Under the pieces are notes generated by a model, which was not told the origin of the DNA, made no database searches, and saw nothing but the letters and a program-made list of their open reading frames with translations. A stretch of 64,000 nucleotides of DNA from Mesorhizobium sp. (lineage in GTDB: Bacteria; Pseudomonadota; Alphaproteobacteria; Rhizobiales; Rhizobiaceae), in the NCBI GenBank assembly GCA_004020315.1, contig SAQG01000012.1, positions 1-64,000 on the forward strand. Reading direction: 5' to 3'. Position 1 is the first letter of the stretch. Each line of letters begins with the position of its first letter. A program made the position numbers and the translations under genes. Below are positions 26,110 to 34,988 of the stretch, piece by piece.

Positions 26110-27489
26110 ATGACAATGTGGACACCGCTCAAAGAACCTCTTACGCAGCCGTATTTTCTTTCGATTGCCGATCAGATCGCGGGAGCCGTCTCTTCTGGGG
26201 CTTTGAAGCCAGGCGAGCAGCTTCCGCCGCAAAGGCAGCTTGCCTATAAGCTCGGGGTCTCGTTGCCTACCGTGTCTCGTGCGTATGAAGAACTCGCTCG
26301 CCGCGGTCTCGTCGCTGGGGAAATTGGACGCGGCACGTTTGTCAAAACTCCGAGCATCAATTCTGAAGCCGTCACGCCATTTGCACCGGGGCGCGCTTCC
26401 GGATTGATTGATCTTTCGATACTGAAGCCCGTCTCTGACGTGCTTCACCTCGAACGTATGAAGGAGACACTTGGGGCGTTAGCTGTCGATTTGCCGCCGA
26501 GCACCGTGTTCGGCTCTCGCCCAGGGACTCTTTTTGCGCGCCATCGCTCGGTTGCAACTGAATGGTTGAAGTATTGCGGTGTCGATACAGATGAGAGGAC
26601 AGTGCATTTGACGAATGGCGGAACGCCCGCTTTGACGGTCGCTTTCCTGTCGACCTGTCAGCCCGGCATGACGATCGCAACCGAGGCGATAGGGCTCCAT
26701 GTGATGCTGCCTTTGGCATCGTATCTCGGTCTAAAGGTTCAGGGTGTTCCTATTGACGACGAGGGATTGATCCCCGATGCGCTCGAAAGCGTCTGCCAGC
26801 AACACCTCATTCGCGCGCTCTTCATGATGCCCAATGCGCTTGGTCCAACCGCATTCATTATGGGTGAGCGGCGGCGCAATGCGATTGTGGAGATCGCTCG
26901 AAAATACGACTTGCAGATCATTGAGGATGACGCCCTGGGGCCGCTCGTAGAAAACAGGCCGCCAACTTTTCAGGCTCTGGCGCCCGAACGGACCATTTAT
27001 ATCACAAGCTTCACGAAACCCATCATGTCCGGGCTACGCACGGGTTATCTCGTGGCGCCAGAACGTCTCCTCCCTGCAGTGGAAAATCGTCAAATCGTCA
27101 CGAGTTGGAGCGCCACACCGTTGATCGCTGAAATCGCGGCAAGGTGGGTTGAGGATGGAACCTGCCAACAATTCGTGGAATGGCAACGCGCAACACTTCT
27201 CGAGCGGCACGAGTTGGTTGCATCTGTTCTCAAAGGTATTCAATACAGTTCTAACTGTGCAAGTCTCCACATATGGCTTCCCCTAGGTGAGAGGTTTCCA
27301 GAAGATGAGTTTGTCTCACACGCTCGAATGCAGGGCGTGGTCTTGGCGCGCGGCTCAGCATTCGCGATTTCGGAAAACCATCCAGCTGTCCGCGTTTCAG
27401 TGGGATCGACCACCGAAGAGGAGCTGCACCGCGGATTGAACGTCATTCATAATTTGCTGCACAGCGAACCTGAACCAGTTCTGCTCTGA
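26110..27489 (+). CDS. MocR-family regulator with aminotransferase domain (EnuR-like)
   Basis: This 459-residue regulator has a GntR-type winged HTH (residues 15-80: GEQLPPQRQLAYKLGVSLPT, in part) fused to a fold-type I aminotransferase domain (100-455) with the PLP lysine Lys303 in SFTKPIMSGLRTGY. EnuR, the ectoine-nutrition regulator, has this design and senses N-acetyl-diaminobutyrate as an external aldimine with PLP. It is divergent from the ehuB-like operon, as enuR is from ectoine-use operons. ATG 26110 (or 26116) is preferred over 26074. EnuR orthology is likely but not proven. Confidence 0.85.
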   Translation: MTMWTPLKEPLTQPYFLSIADQIAGAVSSGALKPGEQLPPQRQLAYKLGVSLPTVSRAYEELARRGLVAGEIGRGTFVKTPSINSEAVTPFAPGRASGLIDLSILKPVSDVLHLERMKETLGALAVDLPPSTVFGSRPGTLFARHRSVATEWLKYCGVDTDERTVHLTNGGTPALTVAFLSTCQPGMTIATEAIGLHVMLPLASYLGLKVQGVPIDDEGLIPDALESVCQQHLIRALFMMPNALGPTAFIMGERRRNAIVEIARKYDLQIIEDDALGPLVENRPPTFQALAPERTIYITSFTKPIMSGLRTGYLVAPERLLPAVENRQIVTSWSATPLIAEIAARWVEDGTCQQFVEWQRATLLERHELVASVLKGIQYSSNCASLHIWLPLGERFPEDEFVSHARMQGVVLARGSAFAISENHPAVRVSVGSTTEEELHRGLNVIHNLLHSEPEPVLL

Positions 27490-28353
27490 ACTATACCAAG
27501 CCGATTTCTGATGGATTCTGGTCGGCGTGCTTATCTGCCATTCGGCAATCTTGACGATAGCAATCTGGCTGATGACTTCTGGTGTCTGCAGAACAGGACC
27601 GTTGCGCGGAAGCGGTTTTTAGCCCCACTCGGTCATACGTGCGAGAGGTCCGAGACTCTGACAGCACGCCTCCGCCTGCCACTCCGCGCATCATGCGCAC
27701 ATTGGGCGCAAGGAGGTGCAGGAGGTGCAGGAAATCCGCCCGCCCCGATCTGTGAGGGCAAAATCCGAATGGCTGAGATATTCGATCCAAGTAGCGGGCC
27801 CGCGCCAAGCACATGGGCGAGGTCGCCTGGGATGACATCGCGAAGGAACCATGACCGACATCCCCGGATGACGTCGAAAACCCACAACTGCTGTCGGGTT
27901 TGTCAAGATCACGACATGATCGCGTTAGAACGGATCCTGCTGTACGCAATTTAAGCCATTGAAAGATTCAGATAATCTATTCTGACGCTCTCTCGGCGCA
28001 GTTGGCACGATTGTTGAAAGTCCAAGTCACGACCTAGATTAAGACTAGAAATTCGGGCCAAGGGCTCGTGTACAACGAAGTGTAAACGTCCAGACGCGCT
28101 GTTCTGCAGGCTCGCACAGACGGGGGCGTGTATTAAAGAGATGCCAGTAAACGAAGTACCATCCTTGGTATACATACCGAGGTTGCCGTAGAGAAACCGC
28201 GAAGTCGCCGCGAAGATGCGGGTTAGACGGGATCGCAGATCGCGCCTTGCAAAAGGACGTCAGAGCGCTACCCGCTCCCCTCGTGCGGCGCACGAGGTGA
28301 ATGCAACCCTACGGACGAGACACGGAGAATCCGCGTGGGAGCAGGCGGCAAAA
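27490..28353. other. Gap downstream of the MocR gene
   Basis: No supported gene in about 860 bases. Several medium ORFs exist on both strands but none has a recognisable motif or a good ribosome binding site. A short direct repeat GGAGGTGCA occurs twice in a row at about 27713-27730. The region is probably decayed accessory DNA. Confidence 0.4.
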
Positions 28354-28620
28354 TGGACGCCCATTTGGATCGACCAGTGGCTACGGTTAGCCGGCTGGAG
28401 ATTCTGCAAGGCTCGACGGGGCGTCGGACTCGCTCATTGGCCGAGAAAGCCTGGATGGCGGCCGAGAGCCTGATCCCGGGGACCGATGGCGGCGATCGCC
28501 CGCAAGCACGGCGCGACGCGCTGGCATTGTGATTGGCGCCGGCGCCTTCGTCAGAGCCAACCGGCGTGCCGGAAAGCATGGCGTTCGTGCCGCTGATGAT
28601 GGAGGAGGGATCGGCGGGCC
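28354..28620 (+). pseudogene. IS66 TnpA-type fragment
   Basis: A frame starting ATG 28354 reads RPVATVSRLEILQGSTGRR followed by KAWMAAESLIPGT, the N-terminal HTH of an IS66-type TnpA (SRLEIL..G..RRRW....K..IVAESLxPG). After a frameshift near 28470 another frame continues with ARKHGATRWHCDWRR, the second helix region. No other IS66 genes follow. It is a different subgroup from the intact IS66 at 3481-6660. Confidence 0.55.
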
Positions 28621-28738
28621 CCAGCGGGCGGCGAAAGCATTGAAACCGACGCCTGGAGCGGCGCACAAGCACTGTGGCCGCTCGTCCATGCAGGAGTTAG
28701 CTGCATATGTCTGACCGAGCGTCTTCAAAGGAAAAAAC

Positions 28739-29920
28739 ATGACTGTCGCCCCACTACGTTTTGAGGTCTCTGAGTATAACGCCCGGCTTGAGGCTACTCG
28801 AACGGCAATGGAGCACGAGGGCGTTGATCTTCTTATCGTAACAGATCCCGCAAACATGGCGTGGCTGACGGGTTACGACGGCTGGTCGTTCTATGTGCAC
28901 CAGTGTGTGCTCGTCCGTCAGGACGAAGATCCCGTCTGGTTCGGGCGAGAGATGGATGCCAACGGCGCCCGTCGTACCATTTACATGGATGAGAGCCGAA
29001 TAAGATCGTATGCTGATCACTACGTTCAATCTTCTCAATATCACCCAATGACCGCACTTGGCTCATTAATCGAGGATCAGGGTTGGTCCACTGGCGTTAT
29101 CGGGATTGAGAAGGACAACTACTATTTCACCCATGCGGCCTTCGAAGCCCTTTCTTCGGTGCTTCCGAACGCCGCATTCAAGGACACTACCCGTCTGGTC
29201 AAATGGCAGCGGATCGTCAAGTCGGCGCGGGAGATCGAGTACATGCAGACAGCGGGTAAGATCGTAACGGCGATGCACCAACGCGTGGCCGAAGTGCTCC
29301 GGCCTGGCGTCAGGCAGTCTGAGGTGGTTGCTGAGATCTACCACACCGCGACTCGTGGCGTTGATGGCTTCTGGGGCGACTACCCAGCGGCAGTTCCGAT
29401 GATCGGCGCCGGCGTCGACGCCTCCGCACCGCATCTGACCTGGTCCGACCGCGCTCTTCGTCCCGGTGAAAGCATTTTCTTCGAACTGGCAGGTGTCCAC
29501 AAGCGCTACCATTGCCCTCTCTCGAGAACGTTTTACCTTGGAAAGCCGGATCAGAAGTTCGTCGACGCGGAAAAGGCCGTTGTTGAAGGGATGGCGGCCG
29601 GCCTAGAGAAGGCCGAACCGGGCAATACATGCGACGATGTTGCGAAGGCCTATTACCGCGTTGTCGAACGCTATGGATTTAAGAAGCCGAGCCGTACGGG
29701 CTACTCGATTGGACTTGCCTACCCTCCGGACTGGGGCGAACATTCGGCAAGCTTCCGGGTTGGGGACCATACCCGACTGCGCCCTGGAATGACTTTCCAC
29801 TTCATGTCTGGCCTTTGGTTTGGTGTCTGGGGGATAGAGATCACCGAAAGCATTCTGATCACCGACAAACAGGCGCAATGCCTGGCAAGCTGTCCGCGCC
29901 AACTGATCGTGATCGAATGA
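28739..29920 (+). CDS. Second ectoine hydrolase-like protein (DoeA paralogue)
   Basis: This 393-residue protein aligns without gaps to the DoeA at 21465-22649 over nearly the whole length, sharing long identical blocks such as LLIVTDPANMAWLTGYDGWS and HCPLSRTFYLGKP. All active-site region residues seen in the first copy are kept. AAAGGA lies 7 bases upstream of ATG 28739. Unlike the first copy it stands alone on the plus strand between remnants, with no deacetylase or transporter next to it, and may be driven by its own promoter after the IS66 fragment. A duplicated or separately acquired gene; the substrate may have shifted. Confidence 0.85.
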   Translation: MTVAPLRFEVSEYNARLEATRTAMEHEGVDLLIVTDPANMAWLTGYDGWSFYVHQCVLVRQDEDPVWFGREMDANGARRTIYMDESRIRSYADHYVQSSQYHPMTALGSLIEDQGWSTGVIGIEKDNYYFTHAAFEALSSVLPNAAFKDTTRLVKWQRIVKSAREIEYMQTAGKIVTAMHQRVAEVLRPGVRQSEVVAEIYHTATRGVDGFWGDYPAAVPMIGAGVDASAPHLTWSDRALRPGESIFFELAGVHKRYHCPLSRTFYLGKPDQKFVDAEKAVVEGMAAGLEKAEPGNTCDDVAKAYYRVVERYGFKKPSRTGYSIGLAYPPDWGEHSASFRVGDHTRLRPGMTFHFMSGLWFGVWGIEITESILITDKQAQCLASCPRQLIVIE

Positions 29921-30213
29921 TGAGCACACCCAACGGCACGGGGCTGCGCCTTAGCGATATTGACCTGTCGGCAGGAAGCGAGACTTATGAGGTTGAGACA
30001 GATCTGAGCGGTCAGCGCCTCTCTCTGGCTTCCGACCAACACCCACCAGACGACCAGTCCGCTACCCTTCTTGCCTCGGTCCTCGCGGGAAGGCGCGGCA
30101 CCCGACCGGCTGCGGCTCGGCCACATTCGATTAAGCGTCGAGATAACTGCTTTTCCGCGTATTACAGGGCAAAGACACGGACTGGTGAGCTAGTCGGCGA
30201 GCATTGTCATTGA
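29920..30213 (+). CDS. Small ORF coupled to doeA paralogue, function unknown
   Basis: ATG 29920 overlaps the last base of the doeA-like stop codon (TGATG), so translation could be coupled. The 97-residue product begins MSTPNGTGLRLSDIDL and has an acidic middle and basic end, with no domain I recognise. It may be the cut 5' end of a former downstream gene of the doeA operon. Low confidence that it makes a stable protein. Confidence 0.3.
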   Translation: MSTPNGTGLRLSDIDLSAGSETYEVETDLSGQRLSLASDQHPPDDQSATLLASVLAGRRGTRPAAARPHSIKRRDNCFSAYYRAKTRTGELVGEHCH

Positions 30214-30553
30214 GCGCCATACCAGAACGACGCCCGAAGCCCGTAGGCACTCAGCGTTCGATCAAAAGACGACGATGTTTCCGGCATTCGATCCCGATAC
30301 GAAAATTGAAGCGGACCATTTTAGCCACTCGCGAACAGGTGTGGCTGACCGACCTTGCGCGACAACCCGCTTTCATAGGTTCGTCGCCATATCTGACTAT
30401 GAACAAGACCCTCATGTCCTGAATCCAACATTAGCTCCACAATCGTTTGAATAGCTTGAGGAAAACGATTGTAAATCAGCGACCTAACCGGGTCGGCACG
30501 TACTTTGCGCTGAGAACAGCATATACACAACGCCGAACTGAAGGAGCCCCAGA
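30214..30553. other. Gap before the flavin monooxygenase gene
   Basis: No gene seen. The last 70 bases are AT-richer and probably hold the promoter of the gene at 30554; a GAAGGAG ribosome binding site lies just upstream of its ATG. Confidence 0.35.
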
Positions 30554-31846
30554 ATGTCGCGTCAGATGAAGTTTGTAGCGTTTCTCATGGCGGGGCCAAC
30601 TTGCCATCATCATGCGATGTGGCGCCATCCGCAAACAGAGAACAGGTTTCTCGACCCCGCGTTCTGGGAAACGCTGGCGCGGACGCTCGAGGCCGGGAGA
30701 TTTGACGGATTATTCTTCGCCGACGTTCTCTCTTTCTATAACGAAACCACTATGGCGCGAGGCGGACAGATGTCGCTGCTTGATCCTGTCCCGCTGGTGG
30801 CGATGATGGCGCGGGCGACGTCGCGCATCGGACTCGGCGTGACATTATCGACGACTTTCCACGAACCTTATGCGATAGCCCGGGTGCTTTCCTCGCTTGA
30901 TTTGCTGAGCGGCGGCCGTATCGCCTGGAACATTGTGACTTCTGCAGGCGACCTGGAGGCGCAGATCTTTGGCGACGAGGCGATCCTGCCGCGCAGTGAA
31001 CGTTACGACCGCGCCGAGGAGGTCCTGAAAGCGTGCCTCGACTTGTGGACGGGGTGGGCTGACGGCGCGCTCGTCCTTGACAAGGAGAGCGGCGACTTCA
31101 TCGATGAGGCGAAGATGCGTCGCACTGAGATCGCCGGGAAATACGTCGGGGCAAGGGGGGTATTCACCGTCCCGCCGAGCCCTCAGCGGCATCCGGTCAT
31201 CATGCAGGCCGGATCGTCACCACGCGGCCGCGATTTTGCCGCCAGCCACGCCGAGCTTGTCTTTACGCTTCAGCATTCGTTGCCGGACATGCAGGAATTT
31301 TATGCCGAGATGAAGGATCGCGTCGGCAAGGCGGGGCGGAATCCGGACGACTGCGCCATCCTCGTCTCGGTGGACCCAATCGTCGGCGAAACAGAATCGC
31401 TTGCCCTCGAAAAGCAGGCTTACGTCAACGGCCTGGTCGACCCTGGCCTAGGAATCCCCTTCATGTCGGCCCATACTGGGCTCGATCTGTCGCAGTATCC
31501 GATAGACAAGCCGATCATCGACATCCCGGCAGAAACCGGCTCTCGCGGCTCCTTCGATATCATCCTTCAAGGCACTAAAGCCAACAATCTCACGCTCGGG
31601 GAAGCGGCGAGGCATTTTGCAATAAGCGAACTCTGCCCTCAAGTCGTGGGCACGCCCGAGACGGTGGCCGATCAGCTTCAGGATTTCTTCGAAAATAAGG
31701 GCTGCGATGGCTTCATCGTGACGCCCACCGAAATGCCCGGCACCTTCGAGGCCTTCACACGATCGGTCGTCCCGATCCTCCAGAAGCGCGGTCTATTCCG
31801 CAAGGAGTATCCGGGCTCGACTCTGAGGGAAACGATCAAGGCATAA
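30554..31846 (+). CDS. LLM-class flavin-dependent monooxygenase (NtaA/SnaA/DszA group)
   Basis: This 430-residue protein is a bacterial-luciferase-fold monooxygenase. Family marks: FFADVLSFYNE near the N-terminus, LSGGRIAWNIVTS, RYDRAEEV, the PQRHPVIMQAGSSPRGRDFA block and the C-terminal DGFIVTPTEMPGTFEAFT segment. Such enzymes use FMNH2 from a separate reductase and O2 to oxidise nitrilotriacetate-like amines or organosulfur compounds. No reductase gene is adjacent. It lies between two potential ectoine-linked genes and a hydroxyacid dehydrogenase, with no clear operon. Substrate unknown. Confidence 0.88.
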   Translation: MSRQMKFVAFLMAGPTCHHHAMWRHPQTENRFLDPAFWETLARTLEAGRFDGLFFADVLSFYNETTMARGGQMSLLDPVPLVAMMARATSRIGLGVTLSTTFHEPYAIARVLSSLDLLSGGRIAWNIVTSAGDLEAQIFGDEAILPRSERYDRAEEVLKACLDLWTGWADGALVLDKESGDFIDEAKMRRTEIAGKYVGARGVFTVPPSPQRHPVIMQAGSSPRGRDFAASHAELVFTLQHSLPDMQEFYAEMKDRVGKAGRNPDDCAILVSVDPIVGETESLALEKQAYVNGLVDPGLGIPFMSAHTGLDLSQYPIDKPIIDIPAETGSRGSFDIILQGTKANNLTLGEAARHFAISELCPQVVGTPETVADQLQDFFENKGCDGFIVTPTEMPGTFEAFTRSVVPILQKRGLFRKEYPGSTLRETIKA

Positions 31847-32124
31847 TCAGTGCGGTGTTTTTCTCTCACCTCAAAGCGGTGTGGAGATGAATTCCATCAC
31901 CGAGTCGCTTGTTGCAGCCCGCAACCCGGAGTTCAAGGTTAGGGCGGACGGTTTTTGGTGTCTGGAGATCAAAAACAATAGCATGCGTATCTCATTTGGT
32001 TCGACTGAGGTGTGTTCGGCAACGCCTATGCGCGTCATAGGCGATAAATATCGACTGCACCAAAGGGTTCTTATTAAGTTTCGAGGTCTTAGCTAGTCTC
32101 TTTTCCACTTTCGAGAGGACTCAA

Positions 32125-33090
32125 ATGCTCCGACGAAAAATCGTAGCTCTACTGCCGGCGACATTTGATCAGAGTTCTACCTTCTTGAGTGAGGCTGACA
32201 ACTTCGCGGAAGTCGTCATCACTCAAAGCACGGACGACGCAATACGGGAATTACAGGATGCTGGAGGGCTCTTGCTCTGGGACATTTTTAACCCGGTAAT
32301 TCGCAACAATCCACTACCTCCAAAACTCAAATGGATCCATATCGCTGGCGTGGGGGTGGATGCCGCCCTGTCGAGTGACCTAGCGTCTTCTGAGATCGTG
32401 CTAACGAACACGCGCGGGGTTTTTGAATATCCGATAGCAGAATATGTTCTTGGATTGCTGCTGATGGTGGCGAAAGATTTTCGAAACACCATAAAATTTC
32501 AGCATACCAAGGAATGGAAAAAGAGAGAGACCTTTGCGCTTAGGGGGCAAACTGTCGTCTTGATCGGGCCAGGCGCGATTGGCCGGGAAATTTTTAAACT
32601 ACTAAGCGCAGTAGGCGTGAATGTAATTGCGGTTGGACGTCACCAAATCGTGCATGACCCTCTCTTCGGTCGCAGGCACTCTATGGATGAACTTGGATAT
32701 CTCCTTCCTGCTGCAGACGCCGTCATTCTATCTCTGCCGTTAACTTCTGAGACTGCGGGAGTTATGAACAAGACGCGTTTCTCACAAATGAAGCCTGGCT
32801 CAACTTTCATTAACATCGGCCGTGGCGGCTTAGTGGACGAGGACGCATTGCTCGACGCACTCAAAGATGGTCAAATAGGGACCGCTTTGCTTGATGTCTT
32901 CGCCGTGGAACCGCTCCCCAAGGATCATCCTTTTTGGAGTATGGCTCAGGTGTTTGTGTCACCTCACATGTCGGCGGACCTCCATGGCTGGCGAGGCCAT
33001 GTCGTAGCAAAGTTTATCGAAAATCTTGAGCGCTGGGTGACAGGAAAGCCGCTGGAGAATGTGATAGACAAGACTGGTCGCTTTAGCTGA
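32125..33090 (+). CDS. D-2-hydroxyacid dehydrogenase
   Basis: This 321-residue NAD(P)-dependent dehydrogenase has GPGAIG (Rossmann), the catalytic Arg in NIGRGGLVDE, the Glu in DVFAVEPLP and the catalytic His in SPHMSAD, all in the normal order. It is therefore a complete active site, unlike the relative at 18408. Codon use is AT-rich compared with neighbours, suggesting transfer from elsewhere. It has a GAGAGGA ribosome binding site. The oxoacid substrate is unknown (glyoxylate, hydroxypyruvate or a phenyl-pyruvate type are possible). Confidence 0.88.
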   Translation: MLRRKIVALLPATFDQSSTFLSEADNFAEVVITQSTDDAIRELQDAGGLLLWDIFNPVIRNNPLPPKLKWIHIAGVGVDAALSSDLASSEIVLTNTRGVFEYPIAEYVLGLLLMVAKDFRNTIKFQHTKEWKKRETFALRGQTVVLIGPGAIGREIFKLLSAVGVNVIAVGRHQIVHDPLFGRRHSMDELGYLLPAADAVILSLPLTSETAGVMNKTRFSQMKPGSTFINIGRGGLVDEDALLDALKDGQIGTALLDVFAVEPLPKDHPFWSMAQVFVSPHMSADLHGWRGHVVAKFIENLERWVTGKPLENVIDKTGRFS

Positions 33091-33159
33091 CAAGCAATTG
33101 TACTCCCACTACTAATGCGAAGCGCTGGCACCTACAGCAGATCCCGCGATCACTTTGAC

Positions 33160-33600
33160 GGCGGTGGATGATAGGAAGGTACCGAGCGGGGATCTTCGGT
33201 CGGGAGTTTTGAAGGCTTTCGGACGTGGGCATGTCGGCCCGGCAGGCTGCGGCACGGTTCGGGATCGGCATATCGAGCGCGACCCGATGGATCGCACGGG
33301 CCAAGATTTGAACTGGCGCCGCGCCGCCAAAGCCTGATCGACGAGCGCCGGGACATCACGCTGAACGAGATGGCGAAGCGGCTTTCGACGGAGCTTTTTG
33401 CCGTGGCGCGTGCTCCCGCGTGGGCTGTTTCGTCCGTACGACCGACTTCGGCCTGAGGCGAAAGCCTTCAAAGGTCGTGAAACAGAGAGAGACGCATTGC
33501 CCTTTGCCCCCATCATGCGGCGGCCCAGCGCCGACCGCGAACAGAAGCGCATGACCCGCGGACGATACGATCCGGAAAAGAACAGGAGCGGCTTGACTTC
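33160..33600 (+). pseudogene. IS630-family transposase remnant
   Basis: Scattered pieces of an IS630 transposase N-terminus appear in shifting frames: SGVLKAFGRG with MSARQAAARFGIGISSATRW in the next frame, then QSLIDERRDITLNEMAKRLS, matching the HTH and linker of IS630 proteins. The DDE part is only barely traceable (LEQ..RPD-like sequence). Several frameshifts and deletions. The remnant separates the dehydrogenase from the ectoine-biosynthesis remnants. Confidence 0.6.
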
Positions 33601-33651
33601 AAGACCGATCAGACTCTGAGAAAGGTAAAAATTCGACAGTAAAAATTTCGC

Positions 33652-34506
33652 TCAAGAAAGCCGCTTGATCGTTTCAGTCGCCGAGTATTTGATTAGCTGG
33701 GATAACTCGCGTTGAGTTAGCCAAATGAGCCAGTCATCATCTTCGATGTCTCGATCAGGTAAACTCAGTACGGATCCATGCGCTTCTTTGTGAAGATAGC
33801 CGTATTGATCGGCGACTCCGTTTTGGATAAGCCAATTAGGCACAAGAGCATAGATGAAATCGGGAGACCATTTCGCCCATGCCAGCCCAAAAGCGACACC
33901 TGCAAGCGTTGGTGCTAAGCCCCGTCCTCTAAGGTCACTTCGGAGCCATAAATCGCCGTGATACGCAACGGTCCCGCTTATGATCCGAGCAGTTGGCGCG
34001 ACACAAACACACGATGACCCCGGGCCCGCATGCCTTGCAGGATCAACATAGCAGGATTTCAACGACTCAAGATGGTCAGCCAAGTTGGTAGACGCTAGAT
34101 CATCCACACGAAGCGCCTGGACATGCGCTACTTTACCGAATTTATCTTCTCCAATGACCCAAAACGCCTGGCCGGGCTCAAGCTGTGAACAGTCTGGGCG
34201 GAAGTTCGGAAAGGTAGGATATTTCCCGGGAATCGTACTTGTAATTGAAAGGTACTCTTCAAAATCTTCCCCCATCCTGAATTGCACGCCCGCTTTGCGG
34301 GCCTTTCGGTCATGCGAGCAGATATATGTCGATACTTCAAGGGTGGTCGCGTCGTCATGCATAGCAGGGTACTCTACCGTTAGTTTGAAAGTGCACTGAA
34401 CATCAGGGCCGATTGTCGCGACCTTCTCGTATCGCAATGTCGTACAAAGCGAAGCCCACCGGACAGCCAGCCACGGGAGGTCCATCGAAATTCGACGGAC
34501 CGTCAT
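33652..34506 (-). CDS. GNAT-like N-acetyltransferase, hypothetical
   Basis: This 284-residue protein of unknown role has a motif of the GNAT acetyl-CoA site, LRSDLRGRGLAPTLAGVAFG (about 190-210), preceded by a strand region and followed by a Tyr/Phe-rich section. The N-terminal half shows no known domain. It is the fourth gene on the minus strand after ectA-ectB-ectC, 110 bases downstream of ectC, so it may have been part of that operon. No signal peptide or membrane segment. The codon use is AT-rich. I do not recognise a named family. Confidence 0.55.
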   Translation of the reverse strand: MTVRRISMDLPWLAVRWASLCTTLRYEKVATIGPDVQCTFKLTVEYPAMHDDATTLEVSTYICSHDRKARKAGVQFRMGEDFEEYLSITSTIPGKYPTFPNFRPDCSQLEPGQAFWVIGEDKFGKVAHVQALRVDDLASTNLADHLESLKSCYVDPARHAGPGSSCVCVAPTARIISGTVAYHGDLWLRSDLRGRGLAPTLAGVAFGLAWAKWSPDFIYALVPNWLIQNGVADQYGYLHKEAHGSVLSLPDRDIEDDDWLIWLTQRELSQLIKYSATETIKRLS

Positions 34507-34616
34507 ACTTTTGGTCTGCGGCTGTGCTCGTGTAGGGTCAGTGTAAGGCGGCTAGAATGACGACCGACGGCGGAGGCGACGGACCCGAATCTCGCTGCCG
34601 ACATGGATCGAGCTTC

Positions 34617-34978
34617 CTAGGGCGACATGAGGTCGCCGGTCTCATCATGCACCTCGCGGCCCCCCCACGGAGGTACAAAGACGTAGGCCAACACCAATTC
34701 GGTCTCGGCACACAGCAGGTGGGCGTCATGCTTCTCGAACGCGTAAATGATGTTCGGTCGCACGACATGGACCTCATCCGCTTGGGAATCCTCGATAGAG
34801 CCCGTTCCTGAGATGCAGTAGATCGCCTCAAGGTGGTTCCCATAGTGCATCTTGAGCCGGGCGTCCGGATAGATCCTAGTGATATGCCCATCCCATCGAG
34901 CAACCGCCCGCTTTCCCAGCTTGTCGTCTGAACCCGCCGGGCTGTCAGTTTCTCCTCATTGAAATCCCTGACGATCAT
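34617..34978 (-). pseudogene. ectC: Ectoine synthase gene ectC, frameshifted
   Basis: ATG 34978 starts [17 protein letters not shown] and reaches [12 protein letters not shown], the EctC N-terminus. A small deletion near 34890 then shifts the frame; the other frame continues [20 protein letters not shown], then [27 protein letters not shown] and GREVHDETG, the conserved cupin core, to a stop at 34617. The expected FSF part between GMG and HIT is missing. Intact EctC (about 130 residues) closes the ectoine ring from N-acetyl-diaminobutyrate. The iron-ligand His and Tyr regions are still present, so the loss looks recent. Confidence 0.85.
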
Positions 34979-34988
34979 GATTCACCTC

